In this document: positions 32,140 through 39,689 of the stretch, in pieces
How positions within the stretch are numbered: the stretch's first letter is position 1
Layout: each line of letters begins with the position of its first letter
Assembly (NCBI GenBank): GCA_947650915.1
Contig: CANSWY010000005.1
Coordinates: forward strand, 1 to 64,000
Direction of reading: 5' to 3'
From: an uncultured Eggerthellaceae bacterium
Lineage (GTDB): Bacteria > Actinomycetota > Coriobacteriia > Coriobacteriales > Eggerthellaceae
Length of the DNA: 64,000 bases
Program-made: the position numbers and the translations under genes
The notes under the pieces: generated by a model
Database searches by the model: none
What the model saw: the letters and a program-made list of their open reading frames with translations, nothing else
Told to the model about the DNA's origin: nothing

Positions 32140-32757
32140 TTAGAGAATCGAGTTCGCTATTGTTGTGATCAGGAATGCGCAGACGAAACCGATGCCGAAT
32201 CCGCAGACTATCCTTAGAACAAAGCTCGAACGCGACCCGCGCCCAGGCATTGCCTCGCTGTCATCTGCGATGTCCCTGCCGTCCATGAATGCGCTTATCT
32301 CCCGGTAGGAATTGAGTTTATGGTCGTGCTTGATCCTCTCGATTCGCTTTGTGCATATCACAGACGGAATCCAGAAGGCTGCAAATGCCAAGACGCCGAC
32401 TATGGACCCTACGGTCATATGGGGAATGATGGAGGGCTCTGGCAATGCCGCATAGAGGCCGATCATGCAGCCCAAACCAAGCAGCAACAATGCCACCGAC
32501 CCAGCCATGAGCCTTTCCATTCGCAATGCATCCTTGCTCACCATTTCCTTCATTGCGACCACGTCTCCTTTCACGAGATCATCGATAGAGACACCGAAGA
32601 GCTGGGAGAGCAGAAGCAGGCTTTGGACATCCGGATAGGTCTTGCCGTTCTCCCAGCTGGACATCGTCTGGCGCGAGACGAAGATCGCGTGCGCGACATC
32701 CTCCTGAGACAAGCCGAGCCGTTCCCGGTTCGCCTTCAATTGCTCGGGCAGTTTCAT
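32140..32757 (-). CDS. XRE-family regulator with C-terminal membrane segments
   Basis: 205 residues. The N-terminal HTH (LKANRERLGLSQEDVAHAIF, SRQTMSSWENGKTYPDVQSL) is followed by three hydrophobic segments (about 100-121, 131-150 and 180-201), so the regulator is membrane-tethered. This HTH-plus-membrane design occurs in stress-sensing regulators, but the signal is unknown. GGAGGCACCG precedes the ATG at 32757. Confidence 0.8.
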   Translation of the reverse strand: MKLPEQLKANRERLGLSQEDVAHAIFVSRQTMSSWENGKTYPDVQSLLLLSQLFGVSIDDLVKGDVVAMKEMVSKDALRMERLMAGSVALLLLGLGCMIGLYAALPEPSIIPHMTVGSIVGVLAFAAFWIPSVICTKRIERIKHDHKLNSYREISAFMDGRDIADDSEAMPGRGSRSSFVLRIVCGFGIGFVCAFLITTIANSIL

Positions 32758-32877
32758 CGGTGCCTCCTTTCCGAGACGAGGTTTGCATTTGAGATCCGAA
32801 GACACCACCAAGATAGCTTGACATTGATGCATCGAGAACTGATTGAAGCGTCAAAAGGTCTTTACATGCGCCTCTGA

Positions 32878-33058
32878 GCTGGGTTTATGGTAGCGGCGTC
32901 CGCGACCCGTCGTCCTCCATAGGATTCCTTGCCACGCAAGATGCAGAATGCCTTGATGCGGGAAAGGCAGGACTCCCGATCATCACTGAGAGACTAGAAC
33001 AATGCCTGGCTTGTCTGGTGAAGCCAGAAAACGAGCACTGCTGCCTCGGCGAGAGTCC
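32878..33058 (+). pseudogene. Unidentified coding remnant before a MITE
   Basis: A plus-strand frame without start reads WVYGSGVRDPSSSIGFLATQ, DAECLDAGKAGLPIITERLE and QCLACLVKPENEHCCLGESP, then runs into the family 3 element. The composition is protein-like (four Cys late in the fragment); I cannot name it. Confidence 0.35.
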
Positions 33059-33059
33059 T

Positions 33060-33312
33060 GAGGGGTCCAGATGCCAGATGCTGCCGTCTCGCCTTGCAGG
33101 TCGGTCTTCTTTCATGGCCTCTTGAGGGTTCAAGTGGACAGAGCGAATGGTTTCGTGCGAATGCAGCTTATCTTCAATGGAAATGCGTCGTTCGGTGCTT
33201 CACGAAGTCGCTTGGCGCATCCCTATATTCGATCCTTGTCTTCGCTGTCTTTCCACTGCACTCCATTCATCGCGCTGCATTCGATCATGACGTTTGGACC
33301 GTCCCCTGTCAT
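33060..33312. mobile_element. Family 3 MITE-like element, copy 3c
   Basis: About 253 bp; the right end CGTTTGGACCGTCCCCTGTC, then AT, is the best preserved terminal repeat of the family. The left end is shortened to GGGGTCCAGATG. Interior blocks match copies 3a and 3b. Confidence 0.75.
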
Positions 33313-33409
33313 GACCTCTGTCTAGGAGCGGTAACCCGGAGGAGGACAGGGATCGGTTCTGTGGGCCGCTTGGTGTGCGGGCGAGGGATGATGTTGATTC
33401 TGGCGGGCA

Positions 33410-34342
33410 TCACAGGTGCGGGAGGGTGGTGCGGTAGCGGCGCAGGCGGTCTTCGCCCACCTTGTGGATGATGGCGTTCAGGGCATCCAGCAGCTGCTCC
33501 CGGTGTCCCGGCAGGTGGCCGTGCAGCATCACCGGGTTCGAGGCTCCCATCATGGCGAATTCCGTGGAGATCTTCAGGCAGCCCACCAGCTCTTTCAGCT
33601 CCTCATATTTCTCGGTCTCCGTTTCTTCTTGCCATCTCCCGGCGACGATCTCCTGGTGGAGCGCGGAGCTCTCGTAGATCGTGAGCATGTTCGCACCGAT
33701 GAGCCAAGGGCGCGTGCGGTTCATCACGTCAGCGGTCCGCCGCGCGCCTTCGATGCCGCGTCCGCTCCCAGAGATGCCGGCCAGGTAGAAGAACGCGTAG
33801 GAGATGCCCGCCGCGTCAAGCCGTGCGCACTGTTCGACGATGTCTTCGGCGGCGTAGCCCTTGTCCATGAACGAGAGCGCTTCGCCATCCCCGGTCTCAA
33901 CGCCGATGGTGAGGCCGTCGAAGCCGGCGATTGCAAGGGCATGCAGTTCGTCATCCGTCTTGTGCGTCACGTCGGTCACGCGCGCGAAGCAGCCGATGCT
34001 CTCACAGCTCGGAAAGGATCCGTGTATGAGGCTGGCTATCTCAAGCAGGCGCTTCGTGGGAAGCCCGAACGGATTCGCGCCAGCCAAGAACACGCGGCCA
34101 AGCGTCGCTTTCGGCATTTCGAAAAGGCGCTCTTCGGCTTTGCGCAGCGGATCGTGATACCACGTTTGCGCCTCCAGGAGGTCTGCCTTGATGTGTTCCA
34201 GCGGAGACGGCTTGAACTTGAACGGCAGGTCTTCGTAGAGCGTGCAGAACTTGCACGCATGGTGCGTGCAGCCTGCGGTGGCTTCGATGATGAGAGCGTC
34301 GGCCTCGTAGGGCGGCCGCCAGATGGTTCCGGTGAAATGCAC
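33410..34342 (-). CDS. Radical SAM enzyme with C-x4-C-x2-C motif
   Basis: 310 residues. The cluster motif CTHHACKFC (C-x4-C-x2-C, about residues 25-33) is the variant seen in a subfamily of Elp3-like radical SAM proteins rather than the usual C-x3-C-x2-C. FDGLTIGVETGDGEALSFMD and AGISYAFFYLAGISG are the typical SAM-binding and barrel strands. The substrate is unknown. It is divergent from the HxlR regulator at 34597, with a family 1 repeat in between, so that regulator may control it. Confidence 0.85.
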   Translation of the reverse strand: MHFTGTIWRPPYEADALIIEATAGCTHHACKFCTLYEDLPFKFKPSPLEHIKADLLEAQTWYHDPLRKAEERLFEMPKATLGRVFLAGANPFGLPTKRLLEIASLIHGSFPSCESIGCFARVTDVTHKTDDELHALAIAGFDGLTIGVETGDGEALSFMDKGYAAEDIVEQCARLDAAGISYAFFYLAGISGSGRGIEGARRTADVMNRTRPWLIGANMLTIYESSALHQEIVAGRWQEETETEKYEELKELVGCLKISTEFAMMGASNPVMLHGHLPGHREQLLDALNAIIHKVGEDRLRRYRTTLPHL

Positions 34343-34430
34343 GATGTGCTCCTTTCCTCAGGCAGCGTTATCATGCGCAAAGCGATGCGATGGATGAAGT
34401 ACTGTCTTTTTTTGGAGCGCTCACGCGCAG

Positions 34431-34572
34431 GATGTGCAAAAGGGACGTCCCAAATTGCACCTGTGAAGTTGCCTGATGTGCAAAAGGGACGTCCCAAATC
34501 GCACATAGGAAAAGCGATACTGTGCCGAGAGTCCTTTCCTATGTGCAATTTGGAACGTCCCTTTTGCACATC
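34431..34572. repeat. Family 1 hairpin repeat, copy 1c with half-unit
   Basis: Half-unit 34431-34462 (GATGTGCAAAAGGGACGTCC, AAATTGCACCTG) and full hairpin 34475-34572. Unlike most copies it lies between divergent genes. Its loop (AAGCGATACTGTGCCGAGAG) is repeated, inverted and with one or two changes, in copy 1d at 45930. Confidence 0.9.
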
Positions 34573-34596
34573 GCCCGCATGGACGAAGGAGGGAAC

Positions 34597-34929
34597 ATGG
34601 CACGGAGACGAGGCGCAGAGGTGGAACGATGCAAGTCGGTATCCACGATACAGCGCATGATCGGCGGCAAGTGGAAGATCGAGATCCTGTTCTACATCGC
34701 GCTCAAGGATGTGCGGCATTTCGGCCAGCTCAGGCGCTGCATCGGCACCATTTCGGAATCCACGCTGTCCAAGCAGCTGAAAGAGTTGGTGGAAGACGGG
34801 TTCCTTCGGCGCACGGATTTCGGCGAAGTGCCGCCGCGCGTCGAATACGCCTTGACGCCGCAAGGGGAGAGCTTCGTGCCCATCCTCTTGGCCATGAAAC
34901 GTTGGGGCGAAGAAGAGCTGGGCCTCTGA
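34597..34929 (+). CDS. HxlR-family transcriptional regulator
   Basis: 110 residues. A winged-helix HxlR domain is recognisable from MIGGKWKIEILFYI, FGQLRRCIGTISESTLSKQL and LVEDGFLRRTDF-PPRVEYALT. The short Cys-containing start (ERCKSVSTIQRM) has the Cys typical of redox- or electrophile-sensing members. GGAGGGAAC precedes the ATG at 34597. It probably regulates itself and the divergent radical SAM gene. Confidence 0.88.
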   Translation: MARRRGAEVERCKSVSTIQRMIGGKWKIEILFYIALKDVRHFGQLRRCIGTISESTLSKQLKELVEDGFLRRTDFGEVPPRVEYALTPQGESFVPILLAMKRWGEEELGL

Positions 34930-34984
34930 CCTTGAACGGGGGAATGCGGCCCCGTTCGTGGCTACGGCTGGAGGGGAAGCAGGA

Positions 34985-35119
34985 TCAGAGGTTGAGAGCG
35001 GCTTTCCAGGCGGGTTCTTTGAAACCGGGGATGGCGGTGTCAGGGGTCACCAGAAGGGGGCGCTTCACCAGCATGCCGTTGCTGGCAAGGAGGGCATACT
35101 GTTCGTCACGTTCGTTCAT
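34985..35119 (-). pseudogene. Internally deleted copy of the Spx/ArsC-like gene
   Basis: The last 35 or so codons (LLASNGMLVKRPLLVTPDTA, IPGFKEPAWKAALNL) match the C-terminus of the intact gene at 46031-46402. The flanking upstream DNA with its ribosome binding site (AAAGGAG) matches the region upstream of that gene, but about 240 bp in between are missing. The deletion leaves an open frame of 44 codons starting MNERDEQYALL. The CxxC active site is lost, so it cannot work as a reductase. Confidence 0.8.
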
Positions 35120-35547
35120 CTCCTTTACGGGTTCCGTCGAGCGCCCATCATAGCAAGGGAAACAGGCAGTCGAATTCTCCGCACAGCAGCAACACACAGA
35201 ACCGTCCCCTGTGTTAACGCCGTCCCCTGTGCCGTCTCCACCCTGGGCGTCCATGTGCCATCAGGTGCATAGAACTGTGGTCTGCAAGCATTCCTTCTTG
35301 GAATGCTTGATATGACATTTGGGCGCAGTGCTCACGATAATCTTCGCTTTTGTTCCCGCTCTTTTCTCCTTACGATGATGCCAGTTCATGAACTTCTATT
35401 TGACATGAGATGGCAGGGGGACTTGGGGCAGCTTCGCCCTCGCCCGATATCCAGCATGAGGGTCTGGATGCACTCGTCAGAAGGTTCTTGGGGAGTCGTT
35501 GTGGGCAAGTCTTTCGAAGTCCCTCTTCGGGGAGAGGAGATCTTCAG
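35120..35547. other. Intergenic region upstream of the first Mo-enzyme operon
   Basis: 35125-35170 continues the duplicated upstream region of the Spx/ArsC-like gene. CCGTCCCCTGTG occurs twice at about 35200-35230, reminiscent of the family 3 ends. The promoter of the following operon must lie here, but no clear -35/-10 pair was found. Confidence 0.4.
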
Positions 35548-35775
35548 ATGTGCTTCAGACCAGCCGACGCGAATATGTCCGTGACGTGCCCATCATGCGG
35601 CAAAGAGATAAATGCGGTCCTTGGGATCGTCCCGAAGGAATGTCCCTTCTGCGGTGCCACGTCGGAGGACTTCGAGGGATCCTCTGACATCAAACCGCCG
35701 TCTGCTCCGGCCGCGCCTGGCGCACCGAAAGCTCCTGGTGCTCCCCAGCCTCCTGCGGCTCCCGGCAGATCGTGA
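35548..35775 (+). CDS. Small zinc-ribbon protein (MCF type), first of three
   Basis: 75 residues beginning MCFRPADAN, with a two-C-x2-C zinc ribbon (CPSCGKEINAV...CPFCGATSEDF) and a Pro/Ala-rich tail. GAGGAGATCTTCAG precedes the ATG at 35548. Its stop overlaps the MFS start (TGATG). Similar small Cys-rich proteins stand at 43074 and 52869, each next to an MFS and Mo-enzyme genes. Role unknown; a metal or cofactor-delivery function for these enzymes is a guess from context. Confidence 0.65.
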   Translation: MCFRPADANMSVTCPSCGKEINAVLGIVPKECPFCGATSEDFEGSSDIKPPSAPAAPGAPKAPGAPQPPAAPGRS

Positions 35776-37013
35776 TGGGAGGGGCGAAGGGCGCGGCGCC
35801 CGCCTATGGATGGGTGGTCACGATCGTCGTCTGGCTGACGGGGATCAGCATGCCGCTCAACATGCTCAAGGTGTCCATCTTGGCTCCGGTCATCATGGAA
35901 GCGTTCAGCGTGGATACGGATGCCATGAGCTGGGTCATCGCCACGTTCTACATCATGGGCATGATATTGGCGCTGCCTGGAGCGGTGGTGGTCGACCGGA
36001 TCGGCAAGAAGGCCACGTTCGTGCTCTCCCTCATCTGCGCGCTCATCGGTGGCGCTCTCGGATACATCGCGCAGGATATCGGGCTGTTCATCGTGAGCCG
36101 GATCATCGAGGGGATCGGCTTCGGCCTTGTCACCACAGCAGCCGTGCCAGCCATCTCTGCTTGGTTCGCGCCCGAGCATCGAGGGGTCCCGTTGGGCGTA
36201 TGGGCCATCAACGTGACCGCAGCATTCTTGATCGGGCCGAACCTCTTCTCGCAGATCTATGCGGCAACGGGGTCCTACCATGACGTCTGGGCGCTCAGCT
36301 TCGCGTTCGATGCCGTCGTCCTGGTAGCCGTCTTGGCGCTGTACCGAGAGCCGACGTTCACCTTCGATGACCATGGACAGAGGGTCGCGCTGGCAGATGG
36401 GAGCGCACGTGCCTCTGCTCCGAAGAAGGGCGTTCTCAAGCGCGTGCTGACCCAGCCTGCGGTCTTGCTCGTGGCGGCCATCTTCTTCTGCGAAGAGGTG
36501 CCGTTCTTGGGGATGTCGAACTTCCTGACCACCTACGCTGCTCAGGAGACCGACCTCACGCTCCCGGTCATGTCCACCATCATCTCGGTCATGGCGATCG
36601 TAGGGTGCGTGGTGAATCCTCTGAGCGGGATGATCTCGGACAAGATCAAGTCGAACAAGAAGCTGATGGTCATCAGCTGCATAGGTGGCACGGTGTATGC
36701 ATGGCTCGTGTTCCAAGCCACCACCGTCCAGGCGTTCATCCCCGTGATCCTCTGCAATGCCTTGGCCGGAGGGATCATCCCGACCATGGTGATGGCATCC
36801 ATACCGAAGGTGGTGAAGGACCCTGGGGACATAGCAGGTGCTACGGCGGTCGTCTTGTTCGCTCAGCAGCTCGCATCGTTCCTCGGGTCGAGGGTGCTGG
36901 GGCTCATCGTGGCGACCTATGGGGGCTTCGCTGTGGCTGGGCAGTTCTTCATGGCTCCGATATTCGCGCTTGGCTTGGTGATCTTGGTCCTTGGATGGAA
37001 GAAGCTCCCGTAA
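35775..37013 (+). CDS. MFS transporter 1, linked to Mo-enzyme 1
   Basis: 412 residues with twelve hydrophobic helices. The conserved MFS loop motif after helix 2 appears as VVDRIGKKATF, and helix 1 starts YGWVVTIVVWLTGISMPLNM. It is an inner-membrane uptake or exchange permease; its position directly before a molybdenum oxidoreductase suggests transport of that enzyme's substrate or product, as in catechol dehydroxylase clusters. The ATG overlaps the stop of the zinc-ribbon gene; a GTG one codon earlier is the alternative. Confidence 0.88.
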   Translation: MGGAKGAAPAYGWVVTIVVWLTGISMPLNMLKVSILAPVIMEAFSVDTDAMSWVIATFYIMGMILALPGAVVVDRIGKKATFVLSLICALIGGALGYIAQDIGLFIVSRIIEGIGFGLVTTAAVPAISAWFAPEHRGVPLGVWAINVTAAFLIGPNLFSQIYAATGSYHDVWALSFAFDAVVLVAVLALYREPTFTFDDHGQRVALADGSARASAPKKGVLKRVLTQPAVLLVAAIFFCEEVPFLGMSNFLTTYAAQETDLTLPVMSTIISVMAIVGCVVNPLSGMISDKIKSNKKLMVISCIGGTVYAWLVFQATTVQAFIPVILCNALAGGIIPTMVMASIPKVVKDPGDIAGATAVVLFAQQLASFLGSRVLGLIVATYGGFAVAGQFFMAPIFALGLVILVLGWKKLP

Positions 37014-37031
37014 CGATCGAAAGGAAAGGCA

Positions 37032-39311
37032 ATGGAAGAGAATGCGAAGTGGGTCGAGGATCTGGGCGATGGCGTCCATAAGGTCAGGACCTGCGTGTGG
37101 TCACCGCCCGGGGATCATCCCGTTGGGTGCGGCATCATCGTGACCGTGAAGGACAACAAGGTCATCAACGTGGAGGGCGATCCGACGCATCCCATCACCC
37201 AAGGGCGGCTGTGCCCGCGGTGCATAGCGATGGATGAGGCGCTCTACCACCCGGACCGCATCTTGCATCCCATGAAGCGCGACCGCGCTGACAGGGGCAA
37301 GGATGCGTGGGAGCAGATCAGCTGGGACGAGGCCCTTGACCTCATCGAATCCAAGGTGCGTCATTTCTGGGAGGTGGCGGGGCCTGAGAGCATCCTCACC
37401 TTCACGGGGACGGGCCGCGAGATAACCATGTATTCCGCGGCGTACTGCCATGCCATCTTCGGATCGCCCAACTACTGCATGGTGCTCAGTGGCGGCTCGT
37501 GCTATGGGCCTCGCTGCACCATCGCGAACTTCCAGCTGGGAGCGGGATACCCTGAGCTGGACTATGCAGCGTACTTCCCGGATCGCTACGAGGATCCACG
37601 CTGGGAGCTTCCTCAGTACATCCTGGTCTGGGGGAAGAACCCGGTGTATTCGAATCCTGATGGATTCTTCGGGCATGCGCTCATCGATCTCATGAAGATG
37701 GGCTCCAAGTTGATCGTGGTGGACCCGCAGCTCACTTGGATAGCTGCCCATGCCGAATACCATCTCCAGCTTCGCCCTGGCACCGATGCCGCGTTGGCTA
37801 TGGCCATGTGCAACGTGATCATCGAGGAGGACCTGTACGACCATGAGTTCGTGGAGAAGTGGGTCTATGGCTTCGATGAGTTCGCAGCATGTGTGGCCGA
37901 GTGGAGCCCTGAGCGCGCAGCGGAGGTCTGCTGGGTGGACGCTGATGTGCTGAGGGAGGCTGCTCGCGCGTTCGCGACGCATAGCCCCTCATCCGCGCTC
38001 TGGGGCCTCTCCATCGACACGGAGACCAATGGCGTTCAAGCGGGGCATACGTTCTTGGCCATCTGTGCGCTCACGGGCTATATGGATGTTCCTGGTGGCA
38101 TCACGCTTGCCCGGCCTTCCAGCTTCACGGGCAAATGGCGCTATGAGACCGTGAACTCTGTTCCAGATGAGGTGCGCGCGAAGCGCATCAAGGATCAGCA
38201 GGGGCGCTACAGCTGTTGGGATGCAGCGGGCCCTGGTCCTCTGCCCGATGTGACCCTGGACTGGCTCGAGATGGACGAGCCGCCCACTGATTTCAAGATG
38301 AGCTACTGGTTCGGGACCAATCCGCTCGCATGCATGTCCGTGCAGCCCATGCGTTGGGAAAAGGCGCTGGACAAGCTGGAATTCAACGTCGTGCAGGATG
38401 TGTTCATGAATCCGTCCATCATGCGTCTGTGCGACCTGGTGTTGCCGCTGTCCATGTCGGTGGAGCACGCGGGCATCGTGATGCCGCACTTCGGGCGCAA
38501 CACGCACTTCTTGGGCGCGATGAACAAAGCGGTCGAGCCTCTTGATAGCAAGAGCGACGTGGAGATCATGTTGGAGCTGGGACGGCGTTTGCGCCCGGAG
38601 CTCTGGCCTTGGGAGACGCCGGAACAGTTCTTCACCGATCAGCTGCATACCGCATACGATTGGGGCTTCAAGGAGCTTCAGGATGATGTGGTGTTCCAGC
38701 AGCCCTTCGAGTATCGCAAGTACGAGACAGGTGCCCTGCGTGCTGATGGGAAGCCCGGATTCGACACGCCCACGGGTCTGATAGAGCTCAAGGCGAGCGT
38801 CTATTCGGTGTTCGGCGAAAAGCCGCTGCCGTACTTCAAGGAGCCGGAGCTGAGCCCTTATAGCGATGCCATCTCCGATGAGGTCAAAGAGGAGTTCCCG
38901 CTCGTGCTCACCACTGGCGGCCGCCACATCTCCATGTTCCATTCCGAGCATCGGCAGATCCCCTCCATGCGCGCGCTGAACCCGTGGCCTCTGATCACGA
39001 TCCATCCTGAGACCGCTGCGGCCCATGGGATAGCAGAGGGGGACTGGGTGGCGATCGAGAACCCGCTCGGGCGCTGCATCCAGAAGGCATGCATCCGCCC
39101 TGTGGTGGACCCGCGCGTCGTCCATGCTCAGCACGCATGGTGGTATCCCGAACAGTCCGGCGAGGCGCCCAACCTGTTCGGCCTCTACAAGTCGAACATC
39201 AACAGCCTCATCCCGCATGAGAGCGTGGGCGTGACGGGGTATGGCGCTCCGTACAAGAACATCATCTGCAAGATCTACAAGGTGGACAGCCTTGACGCAT
39301 TCGAGGCCTAG
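37032..39311 (+). CDS. Molybdopterin oxidoreductase 1 (catechol-dehydroxylase-like)
   Basis: 759 residues of the bis-MGD DMSO reductase superfamily. The domain order is normal: N-terminal cluster region (CVWSPPGDHPVGC and GRLCPRC, Cys 21, 33, 61, 64), MGD-binding middle (LVWGKNPVYSNPDGFFGHAL), and C-terminal cap (VHAQHAWWYPEQ). Cys157 in SCYGPR stands where the Mo-ligating residue is expected. The first cluster cysteine of its paralogues (GCHPVGC) is Asp here (GDHPVGC), with an extra Cys eleven positions upstream, so the Fe-S site may be altered. No Tat signal is seen, so it should be cytoplasmic. Known relatives in Eggerthellaceae dehydroxylate catechols; the substrate is not deducible. Confidence 0.85.
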   Translation: MEENAKWVEDLGDGVHKVRTCVWSPPGDHPVGCGIIVTVKDNKVINVEGDPTHPITQGRLCPRCIAMDEALYHPDRILHPMKRDRADRGKDAWEQISWDEALDLIESKVRHFWEVAGPESILTFTGTGREITMYSAAYCHAIFGSPNYCMVLSGGSCYGPRCTIANFQLGAGYPELDYAAYFPDRYEDPRWELPQYILVWGKNPVYSNPDGFFGHALIDLMKMGSKLIVVDPQLTWIAAHAEYHLQLRPGTDAALAMAMCNVIIEEDLYDHEFVEKWVYGFDEFAACVAEWSPERAAEVCWVDADVLREAARAFATHSPSSALWGLSIDTETNGVQAGHTFLAICALTGYMDVPGGITLARPSSFTGKWRYETVNSVPDEVRAKRIKDQQGRYSCWDAAGPGPLPDVTLDWLEMDEPPTDFKMSYWFGTNPLACMSVQPMRWEKALDKLEFNVVQDVFMNPSIMRLCDLVLPLSMSVEHAGIVMPHFGRNTHFLGAMNKAVEPLDSKSDVEIMLELGRRLRPELWPWETPEQFFTDQLHTAYDWGFKELQDDVVFQQPFEYRKYETGALRADGKPGFDTPTGLIELKASVYSVFGEKPLPYFKEPELSPYSDAISDEVKEEFPLVLTTGGRHISMFHSEHRQIPSMRALNPWPLITIHPETAAAHGIAEGDWVAIENPLGRCIQKACIRPVVDPRVVHAQHAWWYPEQSGEAPNLFGLYKSNINSLIPHESVGVTGYGAPYKNIICKIYKVDSLDAFEA

Positions 39312-39327
39312 AAGGGAGGTGTGCCAA

Positions 39328-39666
39328 ATGGAGAAGCGAGCCATGCTCATCGACTACGGCTATTGCACCGGTTGCCATTCGTGTGAGGTGTCGTGTCGGA
39401 AGAAGAACGATCTGCGCCTTGACGAGTGGGGCATCAAGGTCAACGAGGTGGGGCCTCAGAAGTTCTCGAATGGCAAATGGGAGTGGGATTTCGTGCCCGT
39501 GCCGTCGAGTCTGTGCGACCTGTGCGAGGACCGGATAGCGGAGGGGAGCAAGCCCTTGTGCGAGCTGCATTGCCTTGCAGCGGTGATCCGGGTCGTGCCG
39601 GTGAGCGAGGTGTCCTCATGCCTTGAGTCCATGGATAAGGACAAGGTGGCGGTCTACCTTCCGTGA
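39328..39666 (+). CDS. 4Fe-4S ferredoxin-type partner 1
   Basis: 112 residues. YCTGCHSCEVSC gives one C-x2-C-x2-C-x3-C motif, and CDLC with CELHC later give a second set, so it probably carries two clusters. This is the small electron-transfer subunit that accompanies the Mo-enzyme 17 bp upstream. GGGAGGTGTGCCAA precedes the ATG at 39328. Its stop overlaps an alternative start of the next Mo-enzyme. Confidence 0.9.
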   Translation: MEKRAMLIDYGYCTGCHSCEVSCRKKNDLRLDEWGIKVNEVGPQKFSNGKWEWDFVPVPSSLCDLCEDRIAEGSKPLCELHCLAAVIRVVPVSEVSSCLESMDKDKVAVYLP

Positions 39667-39689
39667 TGGACGCAGTGAGAAGGAATCAG

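Noticed and set aside
33416-34660. 414-codon plus-strand frame opposite the radical SAM gene
   Set aside because: It is the complement of a gene with a clear cluster motif and continues through a non-coding repeat.
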